Positions 1-7,268 of a DNA stretch of 13,266 nucleotides are shown here, one piece after another. The stretch's first letter is position 1; each line of letters begins with the position of its first letter. Source of the stretch: an uncultured Bacilli bacterium (GTDB lineage Bacteria > Bacillota_I > Bacilli_A > RF39 > UBA660). Position numbers and translations under genes: made by a program. A model generated the notes under the pieces. The model saw nothing but the letters and a program-made list of their open reading frames with translations. It did not search any database and was not told the DNA's origin. The stretch lies in NCBI GenBank assembly GCA_944329505.1, contig CALVIJ010000019.1:1-13266 (forward strand), written 5' to 3'.

Positions 1-134
1 AAATTAAAGATGCTGAAAATAAATTATTACATTATGAGAAGGTTTTAAAGCAGTACCAAAATAGCGAAGAAATAAAAAAAATAATAATAGATTTAGATTC
101 AAAAGTAAAAAAACAGATAGAAGAATTGTTATAG
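1..134 (+). CDS. C-terminal end of an unidentified coiled-coil protein (partial)
   Basis: The window opens inside this gene. Reading from base 3, 43 codons are open and end in TAG at 132-134. The visible residues are rich in Lys, Glu, Ile and Leu with heptad-like spacing, and end KKQIEELL, so the C-terminus is probably a charged helix or coiled coil. No catalytic motif is visible and I do not recognise the family. Only 13 bases separate its stop from the ATG of the HerA-like ATPase, so the two are probably co-transcribed. HerA-type ATPases are often paired with a nuclease or SIR2-type partner, but nothing visible here shows that this is such a partner. Confidence 0.6.
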   Translation, partial: IKDAENKLLHYEKVLKQYQNSEEIKKIIIDLDSKVKKQIEELL

Positions 135-147
135 GGGAGGATAAAAT

Positions 148-1902
148 ATGTTTGGAAAAATACTTTATATTAGTGATACTGAAGCACATGTAGAGGTGCC
201 AAAAGATGGTTCGCTTTCAACAAATATTATGAATATGCATGTTATATTCGAAGATGAAAAGAAGAAAATCTTAGGTGAAGTTGAAGATATTGGAAATGAT
301 ATTATCAAAATTAGATTTTTAGGTGAAATTGTTAATAACAAATTTGTTGGTGGAGTTATAAGAAAACCTACGTTTAATTCACATTTACGATTAATAAATA
401 ACGATGAAGTTGCACTAATATTAGGCGATGATACTGATTCATCATTTGTTATTGGAGAAAGTCCACTTTATGATAGTAGTCCAATTAATGTTGATATCAA
501 TGATTTATTCAGTAGCCATATGGCTATATTTGGTAATAGTGGTTCCGGAAAATCATGCGGTGTTGCGAGACTACTACAAAATATTTTTCAAAATCCTAAG
601 TTATTACCATTTCGTTCTAATTTCTTTATTTTTGATGCTTATGGAGAATATCATAATGCTTTACAAAATATCAATCAGATTAATCCGAATTTAAATTTTA
701 AATTTTATACAACTAATGTCAATCAAACTGATGGAGAAATATTATCAATTCCATTATGGCTTTTAGATATTGATGATATGGCTTTATTACTTAGAGCGGA
801 TAAGCATTCACAATTAACAATTATTGAAAGAATGTTAAAATTAGTCAATATTTTTGCTTCTGATGATGAGATGAGTACTAAATATAAAAACCATTTGATT
901 GCGAAAGCGATTATGACAATATTATATACAAATCAAACGGCAAGTAGTAAAAGAAATGATGTTTTTGCTATACTTGCTACTTGTTCAACAGAACAGTTTA
1001 ACTTGGAAGCACCAGTTAGAGGTATTGGTTATACAAGAAAGTTTAGAGAATGTTTTACTATTGATACTCAAGGCCAATTTCCAGAAAGTATCTTAATGAC
1101 TGAATATGTTACTAGTTTTATCGATGAATCATTAGATAAATTTGAACCAAAAGAAACTAAATTTTATACATTGGAGGATTTAGAAAATGCTTTAGAATTT
1201 ACTTTAATAAGCGAAGGATTACTAAATAACACTGATACGTATGCTGATGCAATTGAATTAAAAGTAAGACTTCATTCTTTAGCAATTTCTGAAAATTCTA
1301 GATATTTACGTTATCCTAGTTTTATAACAATGGAAAATTATATTGCTACACTAGTTGCTAAAAATAATAAAAAAGCTCAAGTTATCAATTTCAATCTAGA
1401 AGATGTTGAGGATTGGTTTGCTAAAGTTGTTGTAAAAATATATACTAAGATGTTATTTAATTTTACTAAAAGATTAAAAAATAGAGCATCAATTCCATTT
1501 CATATCTTTGTTGAAGAGGCACACAGATATGTTCAAAATGATGGGGATGTTGAATTGATAGGATATAATATTTTTGAGAGAGCGGCTAAAGAAGGCCGTA
1601 AATATGGTTTAATATTTAATCTTATTTCTCAAAGACCAGTTGAAATATCAGATACTGTTATTTCACAATGTGCTAATTTCTTAATCTTTAAAATTACACA
1701 CCCAAGAGATTTAGATTATATAACGAAAATGCTTCCAAATATTTCAGCTGATATCGTTGAAAAACAAAAGACTTTGCAACCTGGAACTTGTATGGCTTTT
1801 GGTGGAGCATTTAAAATACCGACAATTGTCAGAATGAAAATGCCTGATCCAGCACCTTCATCTAGTAGCTGTGATGTATTTGAAACTTGGAAAGCTAATT
1901 AA
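148..1902 (+). CDS. HerA/DUF87-type P-loop ATPase
   Basis: The 584-residue product has the layout of the HerA/FtsK-like ATPases, hexameric motors thought to move or remodel DNA. An N-terminal beta-rich segment of about 100 residues (HAS-barrel-like) precedes Walker A GNSGSGKS at 129-136. Walker B runs into the acidic pair at 456-457 (VEEAHRY), and LISQRP at 492-497 matches the sensor region of the family. No transmembrane helix is seen. The start is fixed by GGGGAGG at 134-140, seven bases before ATG. The stop overlaps the next ATG by one base (TAATG), which implies translational coupling to the membrane protein. HerA proteins act in archaeal end resection with NurA and in bacterial defence with SIR2 or nuclease partners. 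No nuclease is visible in this window, so this may instead be a chromosomal housekeeping variant. The ATPase call is secure; the role is not. Confidence 0.9.
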   Translation: MFGKILYISDTEAHVEVPKDGSLSTNIMNMHVIFEDEKKKILGEVEDIGNDIIKIRFLGEIVNNKFVGGVIRKPTFNSHLRLINNDEVALILGDDTDSSFVIGESPLYDSSPINVDINDLFSSHMAIFGNSGSGKSCGVARLLQNIFQNPKLLPFRSNFFIFDAYGEYHNALQNINQINPNLNFKFYTTNVNQTDGEILSIPLWLLDIDDMALLLRADKHSQLTIIERMLKLVNIFASDDEMSTKYKNHLIAKAIMTILYTNQTASSKRNDVFAILATCSTEQFNLEAPVRGIGYTRKFRECFTIDTQGQFPESILMTEYVTSFIDESLDKFEPKETKFYTLEDLENALEFTLISEGLLNNTDTYADAIELKVRLHSLAISENSRYLRYPSFITMENYIATLVAKNNKKAQVINFNLEDVEDWFAKVVVKIYTKMLFNFTKRLKNRASIPFHIFVEEAHRYVQNDGDVELIGYNIFERAAKEGRKYGLIFNLISQRPVEISDTVISQCANFLIFKITHPRDLDYITKMLPNISADIVEKQKTLQPGTCMAFGGAFKIPTIVRMKMPDPAPSSSSCDVFETWKAN

Positions 1903-2339
1903 TGGAACGTCCTTTAAATGGAATTACACCATTAAAAATTATTATAATAGTTTTAATTTTAATTGTAATAATCACGGCTATTTATATTTTTATTCCTAAA
2001 AAGCAAACTCAAGAAAAAAAAGCAGAACCAGAATTAATTCATTTAACGTTTGATAATACTGTTCAAAATCATATTTTATTTAGTGATATTAAGATATTTA
2101 AACAAGATGAAGATTATTATTTAACTGCAACTGCAACAAATATGACTTCAAATAGTTTAAGTATATCTCCAGTAACATTTACTTTAATTGATAGTAATAG
2201 TAATGAAACTAATCTAACAGGCTATATAGGTGAGGTTTTAACAAGTGAAGATACGAGAAATATTGTGATAAAAACTAACAAGAATTTAAAAAACACTAAA
2301 AATGTCAATATAAATGTCGAAGCTCAGGTTCAGTCCTGA
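1902..2339 (+). CDS. Small membrane-anchored protein with extracellular beta-sandwich-like domain
   Basis: This 145-residue protein has a short N-terminus and a strongly hydrophobic segment at about residues 12-31, ending in PKKQ. The remainder (about 45-145) is polar, rich in Thr, Asn and Ser, with alternating beta-strand character and a central TATATNMTSNSLSISPV stretch. That pattern resembles FxLYD or DUF4352-type Ig-like domains displayed outside the membrane; I recognise the shape rather than a confirmed family. Its ATG overlaps the last base of the HerA-like gene's stop, and no separate SD is evident, so translation is probably coupled. The TGA stop lies inside the 3' arm of the operon terminator. 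Function unknown; the coupling suggests a partnership with the ATPase. Confidence 0.75.
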   Translation: MERPLNGITPLKIIIIVLILIVIITAIYIFIPKKQTQEKKAEPELIHLTFDNTVQNHILFSDIKIFKQDEDYYLTATATNMTSNSLSISPVTFTLIDSNSNETNLTGYIGEVLTSEDTRNIVIKTNKNLKNTKNVNINVEAQVQS

Positions 2340-2346
2340 GCTTTTA
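2320..2346 (+). terminator. Intrinsic terminator overlapping the upstream stop codon
   Basis: AAGCTCAGG (2320-2328) pairs perfectly with CCTGAGCTT (2335-2343) around a six-base loop, followed by a short T run. The TGA of the membrane-protein gene (2337-2339) is in the 3' arm, so a ribosome finishing that gene would cover the hairpin. Confidence 0.8.
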
Positions 2347-2348
2347 TA

Positions 2349-2357
2349 TGTTATAAT
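2349..2357 (+). promoter_or_regulatory. Extended -10 promoter of tRNA-Arg
   Basis: TGTTATAAT at 2349-2357 is a perfect extended -10, ten bases upstream of the mature tRNA 5' end. The only -35 candidate at 17-bp spacing, TTCAGT (2329-2334), is poor and is the loop of the preceding terminator. Confidence 0.65.
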
Positions 2358-2366
2358 GGTTATAGC

Positions 2367-2441
2367 GTCCGAATAGCTTAATGGATAAAGTATTCCCCTC
2401 CGAAGGGAAAGATAGGAGTTCGATTCTCCTTTCGGACACCA
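2367..2441 (+). tRNA. tRNA-Arg (anticodon CCG)
   Basis: A full cloverleaf can be folded. The acceptor GTCCGAA (2367-2373) pairs with TTCGGAC (2431-2437), followed by discriminator A and an encoded CCA (2439-2441). The D arm is at 2376-2391. The anticodon stem TTCCC/GGGAA closes loop CTCCGAA with anticodon CCG at 2400-2402. The T arm AGGAG/CTCCT closes TTCGATT. It reads CGG, which should be a rare codon in so AT-rich a genome. Confidence 0.97.
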
Positions 2442-2467
2442 TTTATTGTTAATTAATAAATTATTTG

Positions 2468-2497
2468 TTGTTTGAAATAGCTAATATATGTTATAAT
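2468..2497 (+). promoter_or_regulatory. Promoter of folD-ackA
   Basis: The extended -10 TGTTATAAT ends at 2497, and TTGTTT (2468-2473) is a possible -35 at 18 bp. The 12 bases around this -10 (ATATGTTATAAT) are identical to those before tRNA-Arg. The leader to the folD ATG is only about 30 bases, too short for a riboswitch. Confidence 0.65.
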
Positions 2498-2533
2498 TTT
2501 TATACACATAAATGTTTAAAAGTAGGTGAAAAA

Positions 2534-3430
2534 ATGAATAGTCAAATTTTAGATGGTCAAAGGGTTGCTGAGGAAATCAAGGATAATGTTAGAAACCGGG
2601 TTTATGAGTATGAACAAGCATATAATGAACCTATAACTTTAGCTACCATTATTGTAGGTAATGATAAAGCTTCAAAGACATATGTCAAAATGAAAAGTAA
2701 AGCGTGTAGAGAAGTAGGAATTCATACCATGGAATATATTTTACCAGAGTTTACAACTGATGGTTTAATTCAAATTATTGAATCATTAAATGCTAATCCA
2801 TCGATAAATGGTATTTTGATTCAACATCCACTACCTAAAAATATCGATGAGAAAGAGTGTTTTGATAAAATAGCTCTAGAGAAAGATGTTGATGGTTTAA
2901 GTTCACATAGTTTTGGTAAAATGTCTTTTGGAGAAGATGCTTTTGGATCAGCTACACCAACAGGTATACTTCATATATTAGATTTTTATAATATTGATGT
3001 TCAAGGTAAAAAGGTGTGTGTTGTAGGACGAAGTCCAATTTTAGGAAAGCCAATGGCGGCAATGCTTTTAAATAGAGATGCTACTGTAACGATATGTCAT
3101 ACAAAAACTAAGAATTTGCAAGAAGAGATAGGTCAAGCTGATATTGTTGTAGCCGCAGTTGGAAGACCAGAATTAATCAAAAAAGAATGGTTAAAAGAGG
3201 GCGCTATTGTCATAGATGCAGGTTATAATTATGTGAATGGTAAATCTGTAGGAGATGTTCAAAACCCAAGTGGAGTTGCTAGTCTATATACTCCAGTTCC
3301 AGGTGGTGTTGGGCCTGTAACGATAGCAACTTTACTTGATAATACGTTAATTGCTGCGGAAAAGCAACAAGCTCTTATTCAAACTAAAAATTATGGAGGA
3401 AAGCAATATATTAAGGAGGGAATAAAATGA
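2534..3430 (+). CDS. folD: Bifunctional methylenetetrahydrofolate dehydrogenase/cyclohydrolase
   Basis: FolD interconverts 5,10-methylene-THF, methenyl-THF and 10-formyl-THF in cytosolic one-carbon metabolism. From ATG 2534 the product is 298 residues, a normal length. Visible motifs are YVKMK with Tyr50 and putative catalytic Lys54, LIQHPLP, KDVDGL (Lys117, Asp120), TPTGILHIL, the dinucleotide-binding VVGRSPILGKP, the substrate-side DAGYN, and PVPGGVGPVTIATLL near the end. The start is set by AGGTG at 2524-2528; an in-frame TTG at 2465 would add 23 residues outside the family and upstream of the promoter, so I reject it. The stop overlaps the ackA ATG (ATGA, 3427-3430), linking folate metabolism to acetate kinase in one operon. 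Confidence 0.96.
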   Translation: MNSQILDGQRVAEEIKDNVRNRVYEYEQAYNEPITLATIIVGNDKASKTYVKMKSKACREVGIHTMEYILPEFTTDGLIQIIESLNANPSINGILIQHPLPKNIDEKECFDKIALEKDVDGLSSHSFGKMSFGEDAFGSATPTGILHILDFYNIDVQGKKVCVVGRSPILGKPMAAMLLNRDATVTICHTKTKNLQEEIGQADIVVAAVGRPELIKKEWLKEGAIVIDAGYNYVNGKSVGDVQNPSGVASLYTPVPGGVGPVTIATLLDNTLIAAEKQQALIQTKNYGGKQYIKEGIK

Positions 3431-4602
3431 AAATAATATCAATTAATGCTGGAAGTAGTTCTTTAAAATTTAGTTTAATTAATATGGATGATGAAAGTGT
3501 CATTGCTAGTGGAGTGTTTGAAAGAATAGGAATTGATGGAAGTTATACAATTAAATTTAATGGTGAAAAACACAAAGAAGAGGTAACTTTAAATAATCAT
3601 GTTGATGCTGTTAATATTTTACTTGATAAATTAATTAGTTTAAACATCGTAAAATCATTAGAAGAAATCGAAGGAGTTGGACATCGTGTAGTTCAAGGAA
3701 AGGATTTATTCGATAAAACTGTACTTGTTGATGATGAAGTGATGGAAAAATTAGAATCAATTAAACATTTCGCACCGCTTCATAATCCAGCTAATATGCT
3801 TGGAATTGAAGCTTTCAAGAAAGCGTTGCCAAATGTACCAAATACAGTTGTGTTTGATACTGCATTTCACCAAACAATGGATGCTGTAGAATATATGTAT
3901 CCAGTACCATACGAATGGTATGAAAAATATGGTATTAGAAAATATGGTGCTCATGGTACTAGTCATAGATATATTACTGAAACAGTTTCTGAGATTTTGG
4001 GGACTGATAAACTTAAATTAATTAGTTGTCATATTGGTAATGGAGCTTCAATTACTGCGGTTAAAGATGGTAAATGTGTAGATACTTCTATGGGATTTAC
4101 GCCTCTTGCTGGAGTTATGATGGGAACTCGTTCTGGTGATATTGATTCGTCATTATTACCACCAGTTATGGAAGCTGAAAATAAGGATATAAATGAAATA
4201 ATAAATGATTTAAATAAAAAGAGTGGAGTTCTTGGTCTAAGTGGAATTAGTAGTGATATGCGTGATCTTGAAGATGCATATAATGAAGGTAATGAAAGAG
4301 CCATTTTAACTATGAATAAGTATGTAAGGAGAATAACTGATTATATTGCTCAGTATTATGTATTATTAGGTGGTTCTGATGTAATTGTTTTTACTGCTGG
4401 AGTAGGTGAAAATAGTCCATTAATTCGTAAATTAGTTTGTGAAAATTTAGCTTGTTTAGGAGTAGAAATCGATGATGAAAAGAATAATATTCGTGGTAAA
4501 CAAGCAGAAATTAGTACTGAGAATTCTAAAATAAAAGTTTATGTTATCCCAACAGATGAAGAGTTAATGATTGCTAGAGATACTTTAGAATTAATAAAAT
4601 AA
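3427..4602 (+). CDS. ackA: Acetate kinase
   Basis: Acetate kinase makes ATP from ADP and acetyl phosphate, the last step of acetate fermentation. The 391-residue length is typical. Motifs in order: NAGSSSLKF from Asn7, GHRVV with Arg87, DTAFHQTM with Asp144, YGAHGTSHRY with His176, CHIGNGAS, GTRSGDID with Arg235, and TDEELMIARDT with Glu378-379. These match the known Asn, Arg, Asp, His and Glu active-site positions of the ASKHA fold. One oddity: the usual HRVVHGG reads HRVVQGK here (90-92). An SD (AAGGAGGG) precedes the start, which overlaps the folD stop by four bases. No pta is in view. A bidirectional terminator follows. Confidence 0.97.
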   Translation: MKIISINAGSSSLKFSLINMDDESVIASGVFERIGIDGSYTIKFNGEKHKEEVTLNNHVDAVNILLDKLISLNIVKSLEEIEGVGHRVVQGKDLFDKTVLVDDEVMEKLESIKHFAPLHNPANMLGIEAFKKALPNVPNTVVFDTAFHQTMDAVEYMYPVPYEWYEKYGIRKYGAHGTSHRYITETVSEILGTDKLKLISCHIGNGASITAVKDGKCVDTSMGFTPLAGVMMGTRSGDIDSSLLPPVMEAENKDINEIINDLNKKSGVLGLSGISSDMRDLEDAYNEGNERAILTMNKYVRRITDYIAQYYVLLGGSDVIVFTAGVGENSPLIRKLVCENLACLGVEIDDEKNNIRGKQAEISTENSKIKVYVIPTDEELMIARDTLELIK

Positions 4603-4625
4603 ACGCTTTTATCAAGCGTTTTCTT
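4601..4625. terminator. Bidirectional terminator between ackA and the J-domain gene
   Basis: AAACGCTT (4601-4608) and AAGCGTTT (4614-4621) form an 8-bp stem with a five-base loop, with T-rich sequence on both exit sides. Both converging stop codons lie in or beside it: TAA of ackA at 4600-4602 and TGA of the minus-strand gene at 4612-4614. Confidence 0.8.
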
Positions 4626-5358
4626 TATATCCTACACATTTTTTAAACAAATTAATATCTATTCTATTATATAAAATATCAAAAACTTTAGGTGACAAAA
4701 TCATTCTGGATAGTTTAGGTAACATAATCATAAGAATATATAAAGTTCCAAAGGCGAATATAAATTGGGCTGTTGTAGAATCAGTGATGGCTTTAAAAAA
4801 TCCTTCGGTAAGAATTGTTCCTACTAACATTATTAAAAGTAAACCTAAAACGGGAGTAAGTAAACTAAAACTTAACATGATTAAATAACTACATAAATTA
4901 GATAAGTAAGCAAATCCGATTAATAATATTTTTATAATAAAACAAAGTAAACTTTCTAATCCAACACCAATTATGGCTAAACCTTTTCGTAATTTAGAAT
5001 CAGTGCTAAATTTTAAATATTCTTTAAAATATTCCCATTTAGTAACTTTTTTTGCTTGCTCATATGTAGCTTGAGAATAATAAGTGTTTTGTGTTTTATT
5101 TTTTTCCTGGTAATTATATTTATTATAATTGTTATTAATTTCTTGATTTAAACTTAAATCATAAGCTTTTCTCTTATCATCATCGAGTAATGTTTCCTTA
5201 GCTTCATTTAATTTGATTGACATTTTAGGGGCTTCTTTTGATTTGTTTATATCTGGATGCCATTTTTTCATTTGTATTTTATATGCTTGTTTTATTTCTT
5301 CTTTGGTGGCGTTTTCACTAACACCTAAGAGTTCATAATAATTCATTGAACTATTCAT
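4612..5358 (-). CDS. Membrane-anchored J-domain (DnaJ-like) protein
   Basis: Residues 6-68 form a J domain: YYELLGV, an acidic/basic helix, then the essential HPD at 34-36 and DDKRKAYD at the end. J domains stimulate DnaK ATPase. There is no Gly/Phe region, zinc finger or DnaJ C-terminal domain, so this is not DnaJ itself. A polar Asn/Tyr/Lys/Gln-rich linker (about 69-120) leads to a hydrophobic block at about 127-225 that could hold three or four membrane helices, followed by a basic tail. The J domain probably stays cytosolic and recruits DnaK to the membrane. The start at 5358 has AAGGA eight bases upstream; Met5 is a less well-placed alternative. The client is unknown. Confidence 0.85.
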   Translation of the reverse strand: MNSSMNYYELLGVSENATKEEIKQAYKIQMKKWHPDINKSKEAPKMSIKLNEAKETLLDDDKRKAYDLSLNQEINNNYNKYNYQEKNKTQNTYYSQATYEQAKKVTKWEYFKEYLKFSTDSKLRKGLAIIGVGLESLLCFIIKILLIGFAYLSNLCSYLIMLSFSLLTPVLGLLLIMLVGTILTEGFFKAITDSTTAQFIFAFGTLYILMIMLPKLSRMILSPKVFDILYNRIDINLFKKCVGYKENA

Positions 5359-5378
5359 AAAATCATTCCTTCATTAAG

Positions 5379-5407
5379 ATTATATAAGAAAAGTAATAAA
5401 TTGTAAA
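5379..5407 (-). promoter_or_regulatory. Promoter of the J-domain gene
   Basis: On the minus strand, TTTACA (5407-5402) and TATAAT (5384-5379) are separated by exactly 17 bp, about 20 bases before the ATG. Confidence 0.7.
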
Positions 5408-5426
5408 ATTTTATTTCATACAAATA

Positions 5427-5455
5427 TAGAAAACAAGCAAAAAATAATATATAAT
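5427..5455 (+). promoter_or_regulatory. Probable promoter of the PPC-domain gene
   Basis: TAGAAA (5427-5432) and TATAAT (5450-5455) are 17 bp apart, divergent from the J-domain gene promoter. A second TATAAT at 5457-5462 makes the exact start uncertain. Confidence 0.45.
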
Positions 5456-5465
5456 ATATAATAAA

Positions 5466-5481
5466 AGGAGGAATAATAATT
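5466..5481 (+). promoter_or_regulatory. RBS deciding an apparent ATT start codon
   Basis: AGGAGG at 5466-5471 is a perfect SD. Seven bases downstream the PPC reading frame has ATT (5479-5481) followed by Glu-Tyr-Lys-Arg-Phe, the expected family N-terminus. The TTG at 5480 is out of frame and soon hits TAG. No ATG, GTG or TTG lies in frame near the SD. Confidence 0.65.
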
Positions 5482-5898
5482 GAATATAAGAGATTTGACA
5501 ATACTATTATAGCTAGAATCGATAAAGGAGAAGAAGTTTTAGAAAAAATTAAAGAAATTTCTTTGAAAGAAAATATTAAACTTGCAAGCGTTAGAGCCTT
5601 AGGCGCAACAAATGATTTCACTGTTGGTGTTTTTAAAACCGATGAAAAAAAATATTACTCTAACGAGTTTAAAGGAAACTTTGAAATTGTATCATTAACT
5701 GGAACCATCAATACAATGGATGGTGAATTTTATACTCATATTCATATGAGTGCTGGAAACGATAAAGGCGAAGTATTTGGTGGGCATTTGAATAGGGCTG
5801 TTGTGAGTGCAACTTGTGAAATGGTTATAAATATTATTGATGGAACAGTCGATAGATACTTTGATGAGGAAATTGGTCTAAATTTATTTAAATTTTAA
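5479..5898 (+). CDS. PPC/DUF296-domain protein (apparent ATT start)
   Basis: Read from ATT 5479 the protein has 139 residues, the normal size of a stand-alone PPC (DUF296) domain. It starts EYKRFDNTIIARIDKGEE and contains ASVRALGA, the beta strands FEIVSLTGTINTMDGE, the His-rich THIHMSAG, and VFGGHLNRA, which are family signatures; it ends EEIGLNLFKF. These domains form trimers. Some are described as DNA-binding, and the plant versions are linked to AT-hooks, but there is no AT-hook here, so a DNA role is only inferred. The first in-frame conventional start (TTG 5563) would delete about 28 residues, including the first strand and helix, and has no SD. The gene is single, with its own promoter and terminator. 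Confidence 0.88.
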   Translation: MEYKRFDNTIIARIDKGEEVLEKIKEISLKENIKLASVRALGATNDFTVGVFKTDEKKYYSNEFKGNFEIVSLTGTINTMDGEFYTHIHMSAGNDKGEVFGGHLNRAVVSATCEMVINIIDGTVDRYFDEEIGLNLFKF

Positions 5899-5903
5899 TT
5901 ATT

Positions 5904-5936
5904 AAGACAATTCTAACTTTAGATTTGTCTTTTTTC
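5904..5936 (+). terminator. Intrinsic terminator after the PPC gene
   Basis: AAGACAA (5904-5910) pairs with TTGTCTT (5925-5931), and an inner TCTA/TAGA extends the stem past one mismatch. A T run follows at 5930-5935. Confidence 0.8.
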
Positions 5937-5966
5937 TTGCACACCAAATTTAACCTATGTTATAAT
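5937..5966 (+). promoter_or_regulatory. Promoter of the CHAP hydrolase gene
   Basis: TTGCAC (5937-5942) and extended -10 TGTTATAAT (ending 5966) are separated by 18 bp. The -35 begins one base after the previous terminator's T run. Confidence 0.7.
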
Positions 5967-5992
5967 TAAAATGATTTGGGTAGGGAGAATAT

Positions 5993-6979
5993 ATGAAAAA
6001 AATTAAAATAATTATTCTATTATTTCTTTTTGTGTTTTTAGGTATTGGTGGAGTAAGTGCGGCCAGTAATCCTTATAAACAATCAGGACCTTATGGAACT
6101 AACTGTACTTGGTATGCATGGAAAATGGCTTATGAAAAAGCTGGTGTAACTTTGCCAGGATGGGGTAATGCTAAAGAGTGGTATAGTGATGCTAAAAGTG
6201 CTGGATATAGTGTAGGAACTACTCCCAAAGCTAACTCTATTATAGTTTGGGGTGGCTGGACTTCATATGGACATGTTGGCTATGTTGAAAAAGTATCTGG
6301 AAATACCCTTTATGTATGGGATTCAACTGGACCATGTATAGATGAAAACGATCCAACTTATAAAGAATGTATGGCAAGCAGTTGGTGCGAAGACACTGAT
6401 AAAGCTTGTAAGGCAAAAGCTCCAAAAGCTGCTTGTGAATATACCATTTCACCAGATAGATATGGTATAACAGGATATATTTATTTGAGTAATGCTCCTA
6501 AAAAAAGTTCTACTTCATCTAGTAAACAAAACATTACACAAACAGTTATAGAAACGAAATCAAACAATGCCAATTTAAAAACTATTGAATTAAGTGAAGG
6601 AAAAATAGAATTTAATAAAGATACTTTAGAGTATACCATTAATGTTAAAAATGAAGTTGAAAAAATAAAAGTTAACTCTACCTTAGAAGATTCGAAAGCT
6701 ACAGTTGAAGGTAATGGTGAATACGAACTTAAAGCTGGAATTAATGAAATAAAATTATCTGTCAAAGCCGAAGATGGAACAGTTAAAGAATATAAAATTA
6801 AAGTAATTAGAGATATAAAAGAAAAAACATCTAGAAAGAAATTAGAAACCAATTATACAAATTTGATAATAGTTATTATAATCGATGTAGTAATTATTCT
6901 TGTAACTATTATTATATTAATTATCATTCATAAAAAGCATCATAAGAAAGAAACATCAAAAAACATATCAAAAAAATAA
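5993..6979 (+). CDS. Secreted, membrane-tethered CHAP-domain cell-wall hydrolase with cadherin-like domain
   Basis: The 328-residue protein starts with a signal peptide (KK, hydrophobic 4-20, likely cleavage near VSA-AS at 23). A CHAP amidase/peptidase domain covers about 30-165: GTNCTWYAW with putative nucleophile Cys38, then SYGHVGYVEKV with His94; Asp110 in YVWDST is a candidate third residue. CHAP enzymes cut peptidoglycan amide bonds. Unusually, residues 115-148 carry five more cysteines (115, 126, 132, 139, 148), unlike most Bacillota extracytoplasmic proteins. Residues about 188-275 (NANLKTIELSEG to VKEYKIKVI) match the cadherin-like beta-sandwich family. A C-terminal helix at about 290-312 is followed by a Lys/His-rich tail, so the enzyme should be held on the outer membrane face. 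AGGGAG at 5982-5987 sets the start. Likely role: wall remodelling or division. Confidence 0.88.
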   Translation: MKKIKIIILLFLFVFLGIGGVSAASNPYKQSGPYGTNCTWYAWKMAYEKAGVTLPGWGNAKEWYSDAKSAGYSVGTTPKANSIIVWGGWTSYGHVGYVEKVSGNTLYVWDSTGPCIDENDPTYKECMASSWCEDTDKACKAKAPKAACEYTISPDRYGITGYIYLSNAPKKSSTSSSKQNITQTVIETKSNNANLKTIELSEGKIEFNKDTLEYTINVKNEVEKIKVNSTLEDSKATVEGNGEYELKAGINEIKLSVKAEDGTVKEYKIKVIRDIKEKTSRKKLETNYTNLIIVIIIDVVIILVTIIILIIIHKKHHKKETSKNISKK

Positions 6980-7001
6980 CATATAATATATTGGTGATAA
7001 T

Positions 7002-7268
7002 ATGTTTAATATAAATGATGCCATATATGCCGCTAATATATTAGGGGTAACCTTTGATAAATATACTATAGAAGAATTTTTAGATGGTATAAATATTGAA
7101 CTAGAACATGGCTTAATTAATCCAAAAACCAATGTTACTAATAATGATTTAATAATAACAGCTAAAATCGCTTTAGCCCACCTAAATGAATTTCCAAACT
7201 ATTATAATAAAAAATACGGTCTAAAAGCCTTTGAAGACTTCTTAAAATACAAAGAAACCAAATCTTAA
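7002..7268 (+). CDS. DUF5661-like small protein
   Basis: This 88-residue soluble protein contains YTIEEFLDGINIELEHG, then TNVTNNDLIITAKIALAHL and NEFPNYY. I recognise this ELEHG...TNVT...AHL.E.P.YY pattern as DUF5661, a family of unknown function; the assignment is from memory of the pattern. There is no signal peptide or membrane segment. It begins 22 bases after the CHAP gene with a modest GGTGAT RBS, so it is probably co-transcribed with it. The conserved Glu and His residues could bind metal, but that is a guess. Its stop lies in the 5' arm of the next terminator. Confidence 0.75.
   Translation: MFNINDAIYAANILGVTFDKYTIEEFLDGINIELEHGLINPKTNVTNNDLIITAKIALAHLNEFPNYYNKKYGLKAFEDFLKYKETKS

Noticed and set aside
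428..694. Overlapping plus-strand frame inside the HerA-like gene
   Set aside because: It lies in another frame of the Walker A region and has no independent RBS.
2465..2533. Longer folD reading from an in-frame TTG at 2465
   Set aside because: It would begin upstream of the -10 at 2492-2497, has no SD, and adds residues outside the family; ATG 2534 has a good AGGTG.
3757..4304. Long open frames on the minus strand inside ackA
   Set aside because: They lie entirely within a strongly supported gene, lack RBS and recognisable domains, and follow its codon periodicity.
5480..5512. TTG at 5480 as the PPC start
   Set aside because: It is out of frame with the PPC domain and reaches a TAG after about ten codons.
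6240..6852. Minus-strand open frames inside the CHAP gene, and others opposite ybaK, the YjbR-like gene and the exonuclease
   Set aside because: These are antisense shadows of coding sequence, with no SD or family resemblance.
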